Below are positions 1 through 7,583 of a DNA stretch of 37,414 bases, in pieces; within the stretch, counting starts at the first letter, position 1, and each line of letters begins with the position of its first letter. The position numbers and the translations under genes were made by a program. Below the pieces are notes generated by a model that was not told the origin of the DNA, did not search any database, and saw only the letters and a list, made by a program, of their open reading frames with translations. Source of the DNA: Flammeovirga sp. EKP202 (lineage in GTDB: Bacteria > Bacteroidota > Bacteroidia > Cytophagales > Flammeovirgaceae); assembly GCF_014534745.1 (NCBI RefSeq), contig NZ_JACVVP010000067.1, forward strand, positions 1 to 37,414, written 5' to 3'.

Positions 1-69
1 CAATCACACTACATAGCATTTATGAGTATGTTTTTGAGAAACCGATTAAAAGTTAACTTTAATTTTTAA
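1..69 (+). CDS. 3' end of an upstream gene, possibly an outer-membrane beta-barrel (partial)
   Basis: The frame starting at base 1 stays open for 22 codons and ends in TAA at 67-69. The encoded tail alternates hydrophobic and polar residues and finishes in RLKVNFNF, with a terminal phenylalanine, as is usual for the last strand of outer-membrane beta-barrels such as TonB-dependent receptors. The TAA is followed directly by an ATG at 70, so the next gene was probably coupled to this one. Only the last strand is visible, so the family is a guess. Confidence 0.4.
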   Translation, partial: QSHYIAFMSMFLRNRLKVNFNF

Positions 70-100
70 ATGACTTCTAATCTTACCCCTAGTTTTCTCA

Positions 101-1186
101 ATGATATTCTCATGCAATAAAAGCAATGATGAAGTCCCGACTCCACCAATGGAAGCTCGTAATGTAGAGGTAACTTTGCTTCAAGAAAACGTCACCCCAA
201 TGAGTGGAGGTCGAAAAGCAACGGACGGAGTGATCCTCAAAGGATATACATTAATCCTCAAGGATGAGCAACGTGAGTTTGTTGTTGATAATGTTGATAT
301 TCCTAATTTTCAACACACATTTGAGGAGGTATATGGTACATTTACAGTATCAGTGATTCACCCTAATTCATGTATAGAAACAGTAATCTATAACTATTAT
401 TTATCTGGTGAAGAAAAAGGAACATCTGCTGATAAGAAAGTGAAATTAACAGTAGCCAATCATGATTATGCTTATATCACTGCAAGGTCTGTTCAAGACG
501 AAGTTACAGGTGGTAATATCAATGGAGTAGAGATGAAAGTGATGTCAGAAAGTGAGAAAAACTCCTTTTTTGCCTATGTAGTAGCGGGTAAGCAATGCAA
601 ATTGACCGTAAATACCACTCGTGGAGATATCCCCAAAATGATAAAACCTACGGCTAATTTACAATATACGTACTTTGTGGACTTTGATACTAAAGTGCTT
701 ATCAATTATGCTTTAGGTTTTGATACAGAAGTAGAACCGGAAAAGATTCACCCTCCGGTAGTTCCATTAACTCAGGTGTATGGTTATGATGATATTTCCA
801 TTGGTGAAGTAGGAGAGTTAAGAGGTCAATCATCACAAGCTGTTTACGTTTGGCAAGTAGATAAAGGTGGTGAAAGATTAGATGCCTATTCTTTTGATAT
901 CAACGTAGCAACCTCTTCAGGTAATTCGTTCATGAACATTTATGTCGAGAATCAAGAAGGAGATTATGAAAGACTTACTTATTTCACTGAAGGAGTCAAT
1001 AAAGGAAAATGGTCCGTTGCAGGTGAGGTGTTGGATCATGAAACGATGATGAGTGAATACGGCAGTCATACTGTACGTAATGATTACTTCGAGTTTCCAT
1101 TAGGTATAGTCAATTTTGTCTGGAGAAGTGGTGATTCGAATGCAAAAGGAGGAACATTTGAGATCAACACCTTTGATATAGACTAA
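101..1186 (+). CDS. Lipoprotein of unknown function, start uncertain (possible frameshift)
   Basis: A protein of at least 361 residues that I do not recognise. It begins MIFSCNKSN, where the cysteine looks like a lipobox cysteine, but four residues before it are too few for a signal peptide. In the same frame just upstream the DNA encodes LLILPLVFS, a typical signal core, but this frame is closed by TGA at 71-73. An ATG at 70, touching the stop of the preceding gene, is one base out of frame; removing one C from the run at 86-89 would join it to give a normal lipoprotein signal (MTSNLTLVFSMIFSC). The rest looks beta-rich; the C-terminal 130 residues could be a beta-sandwich. Pairing with an outer-membrane barrel gene suggests a surface lipoprotein. 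The gene could be intact through another start, phase-shifted, or damaged. Confidence 0.6.
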   Translation: MIFSCNKSNDEVPTPPMEARNVEVTLLQENVTPMSGGRKATDGVILKGYTLILKDEQREFVVDNVDIPNFQHTFEEVYGTFTVSVIHPNSCIETVIYNYYLSGEEKGTSADKKVKLTVANHDYAYITARSVQDEVTGGNINGVEMKVMSESEKNSFFAYVVAGKQCKLTVNTTRGDIPKMIKPTANLQYTYFVDFDTKVLINYALGFDTEVEPEKIHPPVVPLTQVYGYDDISIGEVGELRGQSSQAVYVWQVDKGGERLDAYSFDINVATSSGNSFMNIYVENQEGDYERLTYFTEGVNKGKWSVAGEVLDHETMMSEYGSHTVRNDYFEFPLGIVNFVWRSGDSNAKGGTFEINTFDID

Positions 1187-1371
1187 CACAAAAAGAAATA
1201 AATTTACACATAAAAGCGTTTCAAAGAAACCGATAATGAAACACTAAAATAAGCATTTTGAATAGTCATTAAATTAATTGGTTTTTCATGAATATCCTCC
1301 TCTTCAATAATAGTATATAAGGCACTCCCAATGCTATTGCTGTTCAGATCGCTAAACTTTGACAATAATAA

Positions 1372-1596
1372 ATGATTAAACAGACTAAAATCGATATGAA
1401 AAATAAAATTACCACAACGATTCTTTATCTCATTTTTGCTACTTCCATGACCATTTTGTTGGGTTCACTTTCATCGTGTTCTCAAAACAAAAAAAGTGTG
1501 GAAGCAAGATCAAATAAAAATGAACAGAAGATAAATAGCCAATATTTATGCAACCAAAAATATACAAACCTGAAAAGAATGAAGAATTATGAATAA
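1372..1596 (+). CDS. Small putative lipoprotein
   Basis: A 74-codon ORF, or 66 codons if it starts at the internal ATG at 1396 (MKNKITTT), which gives a better signal peptide: a lysine-rich start, a hydrophobic stretch around residues 14-33 and a lipobox-like LGSLSSC. The mature part is short, lysine/asparagine-rich and without recognisable domain. Its stop codon overlaps the ATG of the following C45-family gene by eight bases (ATGAATAA), which favours translational coupling and suggests that it is really expressed. It could also be a degenerate remnant. I do not know a family for it. Confidence 0.45.
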   Translation: MIKQTKIDMKNKITTTILYLIFATSMTILLGSLSSCSQNKKSVEARSNKNEQKINSQYLCNQKYTNLKRMKNYE

Positions 1597-2884
1597 TATC
1601 AATAAAATCAGATTAAAGGTGATTGCTGTTTTGATAGCATGGTTTAGCATTGTGATATTGACATTAAATGTGACAGTGGCAGGAATACCTCCTGTTTATT
1701 ATCAAATTGAGCTCAATGAAAGTTCTAATTACTATGTGATTGAGGCTGAAGGTTCACATTATGCTGTTGGCTACGTACACGGTAAAAAGTTTAAAAAAGA
1801 AATTCGTTATATGCTGAACCGTTTCAAGTATGAATTAGTGGAACCTATGATGATGAGTGTGGGGTTAGCTCCTAATTATGAAAACTATAAAAGTTTTTGC
1901 CTTCATAACACGGGTATGCTTGAAGCCATTCAAAAATACACCCCTCAATTGCATGATGAAGTAAAAGGTATAGCAGAAGGCAGTGGTTTGCCTTTGGATG
2001 ATCTACTTTGTTTTAATATTTCCTTTGATGAGCTGTTTGCTGTAATGGAAGAAATGAGTGGTAAAAATCCAGCACTTGTTGAAGGAAATAATTTGAGTGG
2101 TCATTGTAGTGCTGGTGCAGTATGGAATGATAACAAAGCTTCAGTTTGTTATTCATTGGACTGGGCTAGAATGTTCGAAGGAGCTCAATGTTTAATGAAA
2201 TACAACGTTGACGGAAAGGTTTTACTGTTGACGGGTTATGTGGGTACCGTTGGCATCCAAGGTGTACATCTTGAAAATGGCTTTTCATTAAACGCACATT
2301 CAAAGTTTGATTTAAGAGCCAATATTGAAGAAGGTCTTCCTTCTGTATTTTTTGCAAGATCAATACTAGAAAGTAAAAGTAAGGAAGAGGCGTGTACTAA
2401 AATTGAGCAATTACCCATTGCAGTAGGGATAGGTTATGTACTGACAGATCACTCAGGATCTACAATTTATGAATTGAGTGGAAAGAAAAAAGTGAAGGTT
2501 CAAAACAATAATCACTTTTTAGCCATCAGTAATGACATTAGAGTAAATGATGATTTGAAAGAATCTGTTAAAGCACACTTTAACATCAAGAAGGTCAATG
2601 TCAGGAAGTTGCCAAAAGCGTACTGGAAAAATAATAAAGACTCAAATACAAGGTATACAATGATTTCGAATTACCTAAAAGGTAAAACATTGGAGCAAGT
2701 GGAGTGGGAGAATGTGTTTGGTCAATACCCGGTGAGTAAAGCAGTATCAAAAGAAATACCAGTGACTAACTTATGGATTATTGTGGATTTCGATAGTGAG
2801 TTTATAAATATAAAAACAGCACCTTCTCATCCTGGCGGATTGCCATTGGAAGAGTATAGAGTAAAGTATAAGAACATTCTGTAG
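1589..2884 (+). CDS. C45-family (acyltransferase/peptidase, Ntn-hydrolase) exported protein
   Basis: A 431-residue protein resembling the acyl-CoA:6-aminopenicillanate acyltransferase (AAT) / peptidase C45 family, N-terminal-nucleophile hydrolases that cut or exchange amide bonds. Residues 8-30 form a hydrophobic segment (signal peptide or anchor). The conserved GIAEGSGLPLDDLL stands at 127-140, followed by a short loop and GHCSAGAVW at 171-179; Cys173 is the likely catalytic nucleophile exposed by self-cleavage. Downstream are the usual YSLDWAR and NGFSLNAHS segments. The natural substrate cannot be told from sequence; members hydrolyse acyl-amino acids, bile salts or ceramide-like amides. 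It is preceded by an overlapping small lipoprotein ORF and followed by 700 bases without genes. Confidence 0.75.
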   Translation: MNNINKIRLKVIAVLIAWFSIVILTLNVTVAGIPPVYYQIELNESSNYYVIEAEGSHYAVGYVHGKKFKKEIRYMLNRFKYELVEPMMMSVGLAPNYENYKSFCLHNTGMLEAIQKYTPQLHDEVKGIAEGSGLPLDDLLCFNISFDELFAVMEEMSGKNPALVEGNNLSGHCSAGAVWNDNKASVCYSLDWARMFEGAQCLMKYNVDGKVLLLTGYVGTVGIQGVHLENGFSLNAHSKFDLRANIEEGLPSVFFARSILESKSKEEACTKIEQLPIAVGIGYVLTDHSGSTIYELSGKKKVKVQNNNHFLAISNDIRVNDDLKESVKAHFNIKKVNVRKLPKAYWKNNKDSNTRYTMISNYLKGKTLEQVEWENVFGQYPVSKAVSKEIPVTNLWIIVDFDSEFINIKTAPSHPGGLPLEEYRVKYKNIL

Positions 2885-2998
2885 TGATGGATTGGATTCA
2901 CTTTAAATAGGCCAAATCTATGGTCTTTACCCAATGAAGTGGCAGGCCTTAGGGTCTGCCCAAATACAATTACTGTATTATTATTTCAACAAATAAAT

Positions 2999-3422
2999 TG
3001 TAAACTAAATTATCGTTAACTTTTAATTAGCTTTTCTGCAAGTATTTATAGGATCAACTTTCAAGCTTCTTTCCTCTTCGTTTTTGTCTTGAAACAAAAA
3101 GAAGCAAAAAATTCAAGGCTTAGAAGTCAAAAGCTAAATTCCATTCCTTTTGCCTAAATGATTTTAAACTCGCTGCGCTCAAACAGCAAAATCATTTTTA
3201 ACGGCTCAATACATGAAATTCTTAACGCTTTTCCCTTCAAGGCCGAGGGAGATACTACTAAATGATGGTCTAAGTACAGATCAAAAGAACAGTGTTTTAT
3301 AATAATCTTCTAAAGTACAGTGTTGTAGGGACGTTTTAGTAAAACGTCCTTGCTAACCACAATACACCACCATTAATCCTTCATAAAAGGAGTTGTATTA
3401 ATTAGTGGAAATTTAGTTTACA
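2999..3422. repeat. Non-coding segment bounded by 13-bp inverted repeats; candidate dispersed element
   Basis: No gene is seen between 2885 and 3601. Within it, TGTAAACTAAATT (2999-3011) is matched by its exact reverse complement at 3410-3422. Inside lie several fold-back sequences: 3076-3087 with 3094-3104 (CTTC-TTTTTGT pairing with ACAAAAAGAAG), AATGATTTT at 3157-3165 with AAAATCATT at 3188-3196 around the GC-rich core CTCGCTGCGCTC, and a 21-base palindrome at 3329-3349. From memory, sequence like 3070-3200 occurs in many copies in Bacteroidota genomes, but I could not check. No target-site duplication was found at the ends. A second hairpin, GGCAG/CTGCC at 2941-2960, lies outside. Confidence 0.45.
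3329..3349. repeat. Near-perfect 21-base palindrome
   Basis: GGACGTTTTA and TAAAACGTCC are exact reverse complements separated by one base. It sits in the gene-free stretch between two convergent genes and has no T-run on either side, so it is not a typical terminator; a repeat core or a protein-binding palindrome are both possible. Confidence 0.6.
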
Positions 3423-3543
3423 GTGTAATAAAAGTACTTTGAGTAAAGTAGAGCAGTATTTAAGCTGTTCAACTGCTTATTTATTTATTTAGTTAGTAGA
3501 GAGTTGAAAGTAGAAAGGAAGGTTGTTTTGTAGCCTTCTTTTT

Positions 3544-3577
3544 AAAAAAAGCCGTTGAATCGATCAATTCAACGGCT
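3544..3577 (-). terminator. Rho-independent terminator of upp
   Basis: An 11-bp perfect stem (AGCCGTTGAAT at 3550-3560, ATTCAACGGCT at 3567-3577) with a six-base loop, followed on the minus strand by seven Ts. It lies 24 bases past the upp stop codon. Confidence 0.85.
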
Positions 3578-3601
3578 TCATTTTATATTCTAAAATAGAA
3601 A

Positions 3602-4255
3602 TTACAATTTCTCTCCGAAACATAAATCACCAGCATCACCAAGACCTGGAATAATATAAGATTTGGCATTAAGTTCAGGATCAACAGCTGCAAGCCATAA
3701 AGAGGCAGGTACTTTGATATTATCTTGAATATATTTCACCCCTTCTTCACTTGCTATAGCAGCCATAATATGAACATGTTTAGGAGTGCCATTTTTCAAC
3801 AATCCTTCCAAAGCAAGTAATAATGACTTACCTGTAGCAAGCATTGGATCTGCTAAGATCACTACTTTTCCATCTAAATTACCCGAAGCAACGTATTCCA
3901 TGTTGATTTCTACGTCATTTCCTGGAGCATTAGATCTGTAAGAAGCAACAAAACCACTGTCTGCGTGGTCGAAAACGTTCAGTACACCTTGGTACATCGG
4001 TAAACCCGCTCTTAAAATAGTGGTTACAACAAGTTGGTCAGTGATAGTTCTTGAAGGAGAAACACCAAGTGGCGTAGGCACATCAATATCTTTATATTCT
4101 AATGTCTTACTGATTTCATAACTCAATAACTCTCCAAGTCTTTCAAGGTTTCTTCTGAAACGAGCTCTATCTGTTTGAACAGACGGATCTCTCAATTCAT
4201 TGATATAATTTGAAGCAACGTTGGCCTCTTTATTCAAAATAAATAAGTTTGACAT
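3602..4255 (-). CDS. upp: Uracil phosphoribosyltransferase
   Basis: A cytosolic salvage enzyme that joins uracil to PRPP to give UMP. At 217 residues it has the family's usual length. The family motifs are present: ILRAGLPM at 80-87, the PRPP-binding DPMLATGKS at 136-144, and the uracil-binding GLGDAGDLCFG at 204-214. The start ATG gives MSNLFILNKE, typical of Bacteroidota members. It is a single-gene unit: a strong terminator lies directly downstream, and the upstream gap of more than 400 bases separates it from the next minus-strand gene. No attenuator or uracil-responsive leader was recognised. Confidence 0.95.
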   Translation of the reverse strand: MSNLFILNKEANVASNYINELRDPSVQTDRARFRRNLERLGELLSYEISKTLEYKDIDVPTPLGVSPSRTITDQLVVTTILRAGLPMYQGVLNVFDHADSGFVASYRSNAPGNDVEINMEYVASGNLDGKVVILADPMLATGKSLLLALEGLLKNGTPKHVHIMAAIASEEGVKYIQDNIKVPASLWLAAVDPELNAKSYIIPGLGDAGDLCFGEKL

Positions 4256-4673
4256 TGTATCTATGTATATGGTAAGTATCAGATTTACTCAGTGATATGA
4301 GCCATCTTTCTAATATATCAGAAATCTAGGTATCTTTTCGTGGAAATCGTAAATTTTTAGGTGAATACCTTTTAATAGTGAAAAAAATACATTGTTTTGG
4401 TGAGCATTTAAAAAAATTAAGAAAGGTTATTAAACAAAAAAGCAAACATCATATGATATTTGCCTTTTCCAACCAATTCAATTATTTAAACTTTATCTTT
4501 ACGTAGTGACTTTATAAAGAAACTACGGTTTATATCTTTTTGTACTTATTAGTGCCAAATTAGATCCTTTTTCTGTAAGTTGCTGAAAATTAGATTGTTA
4601 ATCAATTTTAATAAAATCCTAATTTGTGCGTAACTGAACACTTTTGAGTATTTGTGTACGATTTACGATCGCT
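4256..4673. other. Gene-free stretch between upp and the small membrane protein gene
   Basis: AT-rich DNA of 418 bases with no credible ORF. It must hold the upp promoter (minus strand), although no exact TAnnTTTG box was found there. The only clear structure is the hairpin at 4442-4463, annotated separately. Confidence 0.6.
4434..4463 (-). terminator. Probable terminator of the MscS operon
   Basis: A 22-base palindrome with one mismatch (4442-4463, GCAAACATCAT pairing with ATGATATTTGC), followed on the minus strand by TTTTTTGTTT. It is about 210 bases past the stop of the last operon gene (4674). Confidence 0.6.
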
Positions 4674-4925
4674 TTAGTCCAATAAACGGTGATCTACATC
4701 ATTTGAGGCCTTCAAAGTTCGGTGAATATCATAGTCTGGCTCGGTAACTATAGTTTCTATGTTTTCCAATCTTTGTTTTAATTGTAAGTTTTCTTTTTTT
4801 ATGCTTTCAAGTTCTTTCAATATTCTATTTGTTTCACTTTTACTTCTATTCCCTTTGGTTAGTAAAGCAACAATTGGCACTGAAAACGCTCCAATTATTG
4901 CAACTAAGGCTATGATTGCTCCCAT
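4674..4925 (-). CDS. Small membrane protein with coiled coil, PspB-like
   Basis: An 83-residue protein: one N-terminal membrane segment (about residues 2-23), a basic linker, then a heptad-like coiled coil (about 30-62) ending in QRLENIETIVTEPDYD. The layout of one TM helix followed by a coil with an RLxxLExIL-like ending resembles phage-shock protein B and related small envelope-stress proteins, but similarity is only in pattern. It is 24 bases downstream of the thioredoxin-like gene and on the same strand as the MscS gene, so the three are probably one transcript. A role in sensing or buffering membrane stress next to a tension-gated channel would be sensible but is inferred. Confidence 0.65.
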   Translation of the reverse strand: MGAIIALVAIIGAFSVPIVALLTKGNRSKSETNRILKELESIKKENLQLKQRLENIETIVTEPDYDIHRTLKASNDVDHRLLD

Positions 4926-4949
4926 GATTTAATAAAAATTAATTTAATA

Positions 4950-5474
4950 CTAGTTTATTTTTAAAACGTTAGCCCCGACTAATAGTTTCTCTATTCCATC
5001 ACTTTTTGCAGGGCTAGGAAGATGACCATCTAATAAACTGCCATCTTTAGAGAGGATATAATAGGAGGTAATTTCTGTTTCATCAAAATGAGATGATAAA
5101 AAACAATCTTTACACCCTTTACTCATGGATGGAAGATAATAAAATTCTCCTTTAAGCCCTCTATCTGCAGCGAATGTTTCCCAACGTTCCGGGAGGTCTC
5201 CAACTATATACATAAATTCTACATCTTTGGATGAAAATAACCTTTGTAGTTCCTTGACTTTACTGAGGTCATTATTAAATTCTAAATCCCAAGATGCTGT
5301 AATGATGATCAGTACCACTTTGCCATGTAGATCTTTCTTTGAAATACTTCCGTAGTCGTATCTTTTCAAATGAAAATCAACTGTTTTTTTATAAGGAACT
5401 TGACTGTAAGAAGAAGCCTTAAAGCCACTTATAAGAAGCAAAATAAGGATTGTATTTAGTATTAAATCACGCAT
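4950..5474 (-). CDS. Exported thioredoxin-fold protein lacking the CxxC active site
   Basis: A 174-residue protein with a signal peptide (residues 1-24) and a TlpA/redoxin-like fold: GKVVLIIITASW at 51-62, a DVEFMYIVGD strand at 84-93, and SYYILSKDGSLL near 137-148. In active relatives ASW is followed by CxxC; here the four residues are DLEF (63-66), so the redox site is gone. Two cysteines remain in KGCKDCF (Cys121, Cys124), outside the canonical place. The start codon overlaps the stop of the MscS gene by one base (TAATG), indicating translational coupling. It could be a periplasmic binding or chaperone partner of the channel rather than an oxidoreductase. Confidence 0.75.
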   Translation of the reverse strand: MRDLILNTILILLLISGFKASSYSQVPYKKTVDFHLKRYDYGSISKKDLHGKVVLIIITASWDLEFNNDLSKVKELQRLFSSKDVEFMYIVGDLPERWETFAADRGLKGEFYYLPSMSKGCKDCFLSSHFDETEITSYYILSKDGSLLDGHLPSPAKSDGIEKLLVGANVLKIN

Positions 5475-7579
5475 TACATAAATCCGAATGGTTTATTGGA
5501 AGATTTTTTCTTTGAAGAAGGCTTTGTTCCGGTATTTTCCATCATATAATCTAATCCTGATGGTGGAATAGCAAACTCTACATCCAAGTCGTTGGCAATT
5601 TTTATGATACTTCTAATGATTTCATGTCTAAAGTGAAGCTCATCACTCCAAGTAGGGGCCTCAAAGAAAATATAGAATAAAATATCATAAGAATAGAGTC
5701 CGATATTGTTCAGGTTAACTACAAAAAAGTCTTTTCGAGTATGAGGATGATTTCTAACTACTTCTTTTAACCTTTCTACGAATTCATCCAATTGATCTGG
5801 CTTTGTCTCATAACTTATTCTCAAATAGGTTTTATATCTCCTAAAAATCCTCATTCCCATATTGTCGATTGTGAAATCAGCCATTCTACTGTTCGGAATT
5901 GAGACAACAGAGTTTTCGAAAGTTCTAATCCTCGTGGAACGAAGGCCAATTTGTTCCACTGAACCACTTACACCATCTGTTTTTACCCAATCACCAATCA
6001 CAAAAGGTCGGTCCATGAAAATCATGATAGAACCGAATAAGTTTTTGATAGTATCTTGCGCAGCTAAGGCTACAGCAACACCACCAATTGATAAACCTGT
6101 CAATAAGCCCGAAATATCATACCCTAATGCACTGACAGTAAAAACCAACCCAATAAGAATCACCAATAGCTTGGCAGTCATACCAAAGAAAGGAGCAAAA
6201 CCTCTTTGAATTTGATCATCTCTTTCGTTCGCTTTTCTCAACCAAAGTTGTACCCACAAGTCAATCATATTGTAGAAAAAGCGGATCACTTGATAGATAC
6301 TATAGACCTTTAGAGCGATGATCACATATTGTAACTCTTGGATAGTAAGCTCCAAACTAGGAGAAATGAGTCGGTAGTAATAAAGGATAACAATCATCAT
6401 CCCCGACTTGATCATATTTTGGGTGTACCTACTTTCATCTTTTGATTTAGGTATCCAAGAAACGATCCACATGATGGCCGAAGAAATGAGCATTACGGCC
6501 AGCCAAGCAGCAATAATCATCGCTACCATACTTGTAATTTGCCATAATTCTAATCCCATTATTTCTTCTCTGGCATAGTTTCCTAATGGCTTACGAAGTA
6601 TGCTACCTACTGTTTCTAACCCTTCTTTACCAATAGGGAAAACTTGTCGGTGTTTGTTACCAATCAGTTCAATACTAGATTCCGAAAACATCCATTTTCC
6701 TTTGAAGTTTTCAAGGTAAAAATCAGGGAGCTGCTTATCGAGTACGTAAATTTCTTTATTATGACGTGTGGAATCCCTGTAATTGGGTTCTTCCGGAATA
6801 TCTTCAATTTCAATCCAAAGCCCAAGTCCATCATAAATTTGCTTTAATTGTATAGCTAAAGTAATTCGTTCCTCAAGTGATAAGTCCACACTTCCAAATA
6901 CCTTCGCGGCAATTTCTGGGTGGTAGTTGTTGTCTTGTTGAAAGCCAAAGAAAGTAGTTACAGCATCTTTTGGGGTACTGATGTTGAACTTGATGTTTGG
7001 TTTTTCAATAATTGGCGTTTCTTTTTTGGGTGAAGGCTTACGAATCGTAATTTCTTTTCCAGTTGAGTCTTTTGACGTGACATCTACGCTGTCCGGTTTA
7101 TCATTTTGAGGTCTTCGTGGAGGAATTGCAGCAGGGTAATACCTTCTAAATACAGTATTAATTTCTCGTACGGATTTAGGGGAATAAAGCCAGCTTGATC
7201 CTTCTTTGATTAAATAAATCTCAGGAATGTCCTCGAAAATCGTGTAAATCGGATCATTATCTTCGTTTTTATAATTCCTTCTGTTGGAAATATCACTAAG
7301 ATCTAACTCACCATGTTTGTCATAGATTTGTTTTAATTTTATGGCCAAACCTATTTTTTGTTCGATGGTATAATCATCACCACCAAGTGTTTTGGCTGCC
7401 ACCTCCGGGTTATAGGCTCCTGACGAAGGACTTAAATACCCTAAGTGAGAAACAATTGTTTTATAAGGTGACTTCGTACTGAATTTTAAATTATTAAATT
7501 GAGCATTCGAAACAGTGGAGAACATAAGGAATATAATCCCTAAGACGATCGAATAACTATAAGATTTTTTGAATACCAT
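5474..7579 (-). CDS. Mechanosensitive ion channel of the MscS family with duplicated periplasmic module
   Basis: A 701-residue inner-membrane channel that should open under membrane tension and release solutes. A signal peptide (1-26) is followed by two related modules of about 110 residues (36-148 and 201-315). Each runs from a YKTIVSHL/PKDAVTTF start through NPEVAAKTLG/HPEIAAKVFG and LAIKLKQIYD/LAIQLKQIYD to an FRRYYP/HRQVFP end. They are joined by a Pro/Lys/Thr-rich linker (152-195). Hydrophobic helices lie near 349-375, 391-406, 415-440 and 466-486. The MscS core follows, with the pore helix SIGGVAVALAAQDTIKNLFG (497-516) and FMDRPFVIGDWV. Small MscS has no such N-terminal part. It heads a three-gene minus-strand operon. 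Its ATG lies four bases from the start of the divergent glycosyltransferase gene. Confidence 0.9.
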   Translation of the reverse strand: MVFKKSYSYSIVLGIIFLMFSTVSNAQFNNLKFSTKSPYKTIVSHLGYLSPSSGAYNPEVAAKTLGGDDYTIEQKIGLAIKLKQIYDKHGELDLSDISNRRNYKNEDNDPIYTIFEDIPEIYLIKEGSSWLYSPKSVREINTVFRRYYPAAIPPRRPQNDKPDSVDVTSKDSTGKEITIRKPSPKKETPIIEKPNIKFNISTPKDAVTTFFGFQQDNNYHPEIAAKVFGSVDLSLEERITLAIQLKQIYDGLGLWIEIEDIPEEPNYRDSTRHNKEIYVLDKQLPDFYLENFKGKWMFSESSIELIGNKHRQVFPIGKEGLETVGSILRKPLGNYAREEIMGLELWQITSMVAMIIAAWLAVMLISSAIMWIVSWIPKSKDESRYTQNMIKSGMMIVILYYYRLISPSLELTIQELQYVIIALKVYSIYQVIRFFYNMIDLWVQLWLRKANERDDQIQRGFAPFFGMTAKLLVILIGLVFTVSALGYDISGLLTGLSIGGVAVALAAQDTIKNLFGSIMIFMDRPFVIGDWVKTDGVSGSVEQIGLRSTRIRTFENSVVSIPNSRMADFTIDNMGMRIFRRYKTYLRISYETKPDQLDEFVERLKEVVRNHPHTRKDFFVVNLNNIGLYSYDILFYIFFEAPTWSDELHFRHEIIRSIIKIANDLDVEFAIPPSGLDYMMENTGTKPSSKKKSSNKPFGFM

Positions 7580-7583
7580 ATAT

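Noticed and set aside
5862-6209. Plus-strand ORF of 115 codons inside the MscS gene
   Set aside because: It lies opposite the conserved MscS core and has no domain of its own.
7569-7583. TTG start for the glycosyltransferase
   Set aside because: It would overlap the divergent MscS start and add residues not usual in GT2 enzymes; the ATG at 7584 fits better.
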